Source: Myxococcales bacterium
GTDB lineage: Bacteria; Myxococcota_A; Polyangia; Palsa-1104; JAEUJZ01
Length of the DNA stretch: 64,000 nt
Direction of reading: 5' to 3'
Assembly: GCA_016794505.1 (NCBI GenBank)
Contig: JAEUJZ010000120.1
Coordinates: forward strand, 47,062-111,061
Shown: positions 63,347 through 64,000 of the stretch, piece after piece
Position numbering within the stretch: the stretch's first letter is position 1
Layout: every line of letters starts with the position of its first letter
Made by a program: the position numbers and the translations under genes
Notes under the pieces: model-generated
Told to the model about the DNA's origin: nothing
What the model saw: the letters and a program-made list of their open reading frames with translations, nothing else
Database searches by the model: none

Positions 63347-64000
63347 TCAGCGCGATAGCTGCAGCAAAAGACAGGCGCTGATCACAAGGTAGCTAGCCAG
63401 CATGAGCAGCAGCGAATAGAAGACAAACGGCGACAGCTTGGGATAGCGATTCACGAAGCGTCCCGAGGTGTCGATCATGCGCTTGGCCAACGTCGCTGGG
63501 CAGCTCACGCGGCAGCGTCCGTCGCGAATGCGCTGCAGCTCGGCGATCATCTCATCGGCGCTCTGGTATCGCTCGGCGGGATCCTTGGCCAGGCCTTTGA
63601 CGATGAAGTGCAGAAGCTCGGCGGGGGGCACCGGGTGCTGCGGATGCTTGATGAACACCAAGCGCAGGTAACGGAACTCCTCGGTGCGGATCGAGTGCAA
63701 GAGCTGAAGTCCCGTCTTGCAGTGCGAAAGATAGTGTCGCAGTCCCAGCAGCTCATGAAACAGCACGGCCGCGCTGTACAGATCGCTTCGCCCATCGATC
63801 TCGTCGATCTGACCGCTGGCCTGTTCCGGCGACATGTATGCCGGCGTGCCGACCAGCTGACCTTGCTGTGTCGCCACCAGCGAGCACGCCTGCAGCCCCG
63901 CTTTGGGCAACAGCTTGGCGATCCCCCAGTCCATCAGGACCACCTCGCCAAAACGACCGATCATGATGTTCGCCGGTTTGATGTCGCGGTGGATGATGCC
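63347..64000 (-). CDS. Hanks-type Ser/Thr protein kinase (partial)
   Basis: The C-terminal part of a protein kinase that runs off the right edge (its N-terminal lobe is missing). The catalytic loop HRDIKPANIM is at the very end (about 63968-63997 on this strand), then the magnesium loop in a variant form, MDWGIAKL (DWG for DFG), then GTPAYMSPEQASG and the APE-region equivalent with SDLYSAAVLFHELL. A C-terminal membrane segment (FVFYSLLLMLASYLVISACL) anchors it, with only three residues beyond it. No extracellular domain follows. Membrane-anchored kinases of this type are abundant in Myxococcota. Confidence 0.92.
   Translation of the reverse strand, partial: GIIHRDIKPANIMIGRFGEVVLMDWGIAKLLPKAGLQACSLVATQQGQLVGTPAYMSPEQASGQIDEIDGRSDLYSAAVLFHELLGLRHYLSHCKTGLQLLHSIRTEEFRYLRLVFIKHPQHPVPPAELLHFIVKGLAKDPAERYQSADEMIAELQRIRDGRCRVSCPATLAKRMIDTSGRFVNRYPKLSPFVFYSLLLMLASYLVISACLLLQLSR

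Overview
This is high-GC bacterial DNA with no plasmid, integrase or transposase genes. It combines Pel exopolysaccharide genes, many lipoproteins, a membrane-anchored Hanks-type kinase, a eukaryote-type glutamine synthetase, an SUI1-family protein and lectin-type secreted proteins. That mix fits a predatory or social deltaproteobacterium (Myxococcota-like). This is inferred from gene content only; no rRNA gene is present to confirm it.

Layout. Positions 1-7145 hold a pel operon cut by the window edge, in the order pelB (C-terminal barrel), pelC, pelD, pelE, pelF, pelG. It is followed by a GSII glutamine synthetase (7230-8282) and a small unknown gene. Next come two putative secreted sugar-binding proteins: a ricin/DUF4874-DUF4832 protein on the minus strand, and a PLL-type propeller lectin on the plus strand behind an unusually AT-rich, repeat-bearing upstream region. 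Positions 13.8-19 kb look like a stress-response group: TerC, a coiled-coil lipoprotein, two tiny membrane proteins, catalase and an SPFH protein. Positions 19.3-25.9 kb carry a cytochrome P450, a possible acyltransferase, a propeller-like lipoprotein and glycogen branching enzyme GlgB.

Positions 26.2-46.9 kb form one co-oriented, tightly packed contractile injection system (CIS, phage-tail-like) operon. It encodes sheath, tube, a zinc-ribbon gp26-like protein, a disordered linker, a DUF4255 cap-type protein, a CIS-tube/gp53-like adaptor, a gpX/LysM-like protein, a gpD/gp27-like hub, a gp5-like spike, a PAAR-like tip, gp25, two large baseplate proteins, a tail-protein-I-like protein, a DUF6519 protein, a 1179-residue fibre with a LamG domain inserted in a repeat, and a 59-residue coiled coil. 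Immediately downstream is a 1612-residue CHAT protease-STAND ATPase-transmembrane-WD40 protein. I see no Afp15-type AAA+ ATPase and no conventional tape measure in the cluster. The CIS plus CHAT-STAND-WD40 unit is the most interesting system in the window.

Positions 52.5-56.3 kb are housekeeping or accessory: ECF sigma factor, SUI1/YciH, a cytochrome c'-like lipoprotein, an RlmI-type methyltransferase, a DUF971 protein and tRNA-Thr(CGT). Positions 56.4-64 kb hold a lipoprotein, then a TetR-adaptor-RND efflux operon with two operator-like repeats upstream of tetR, and the C-terminal part of a Ser/Thr kinase that runs off the right edge.
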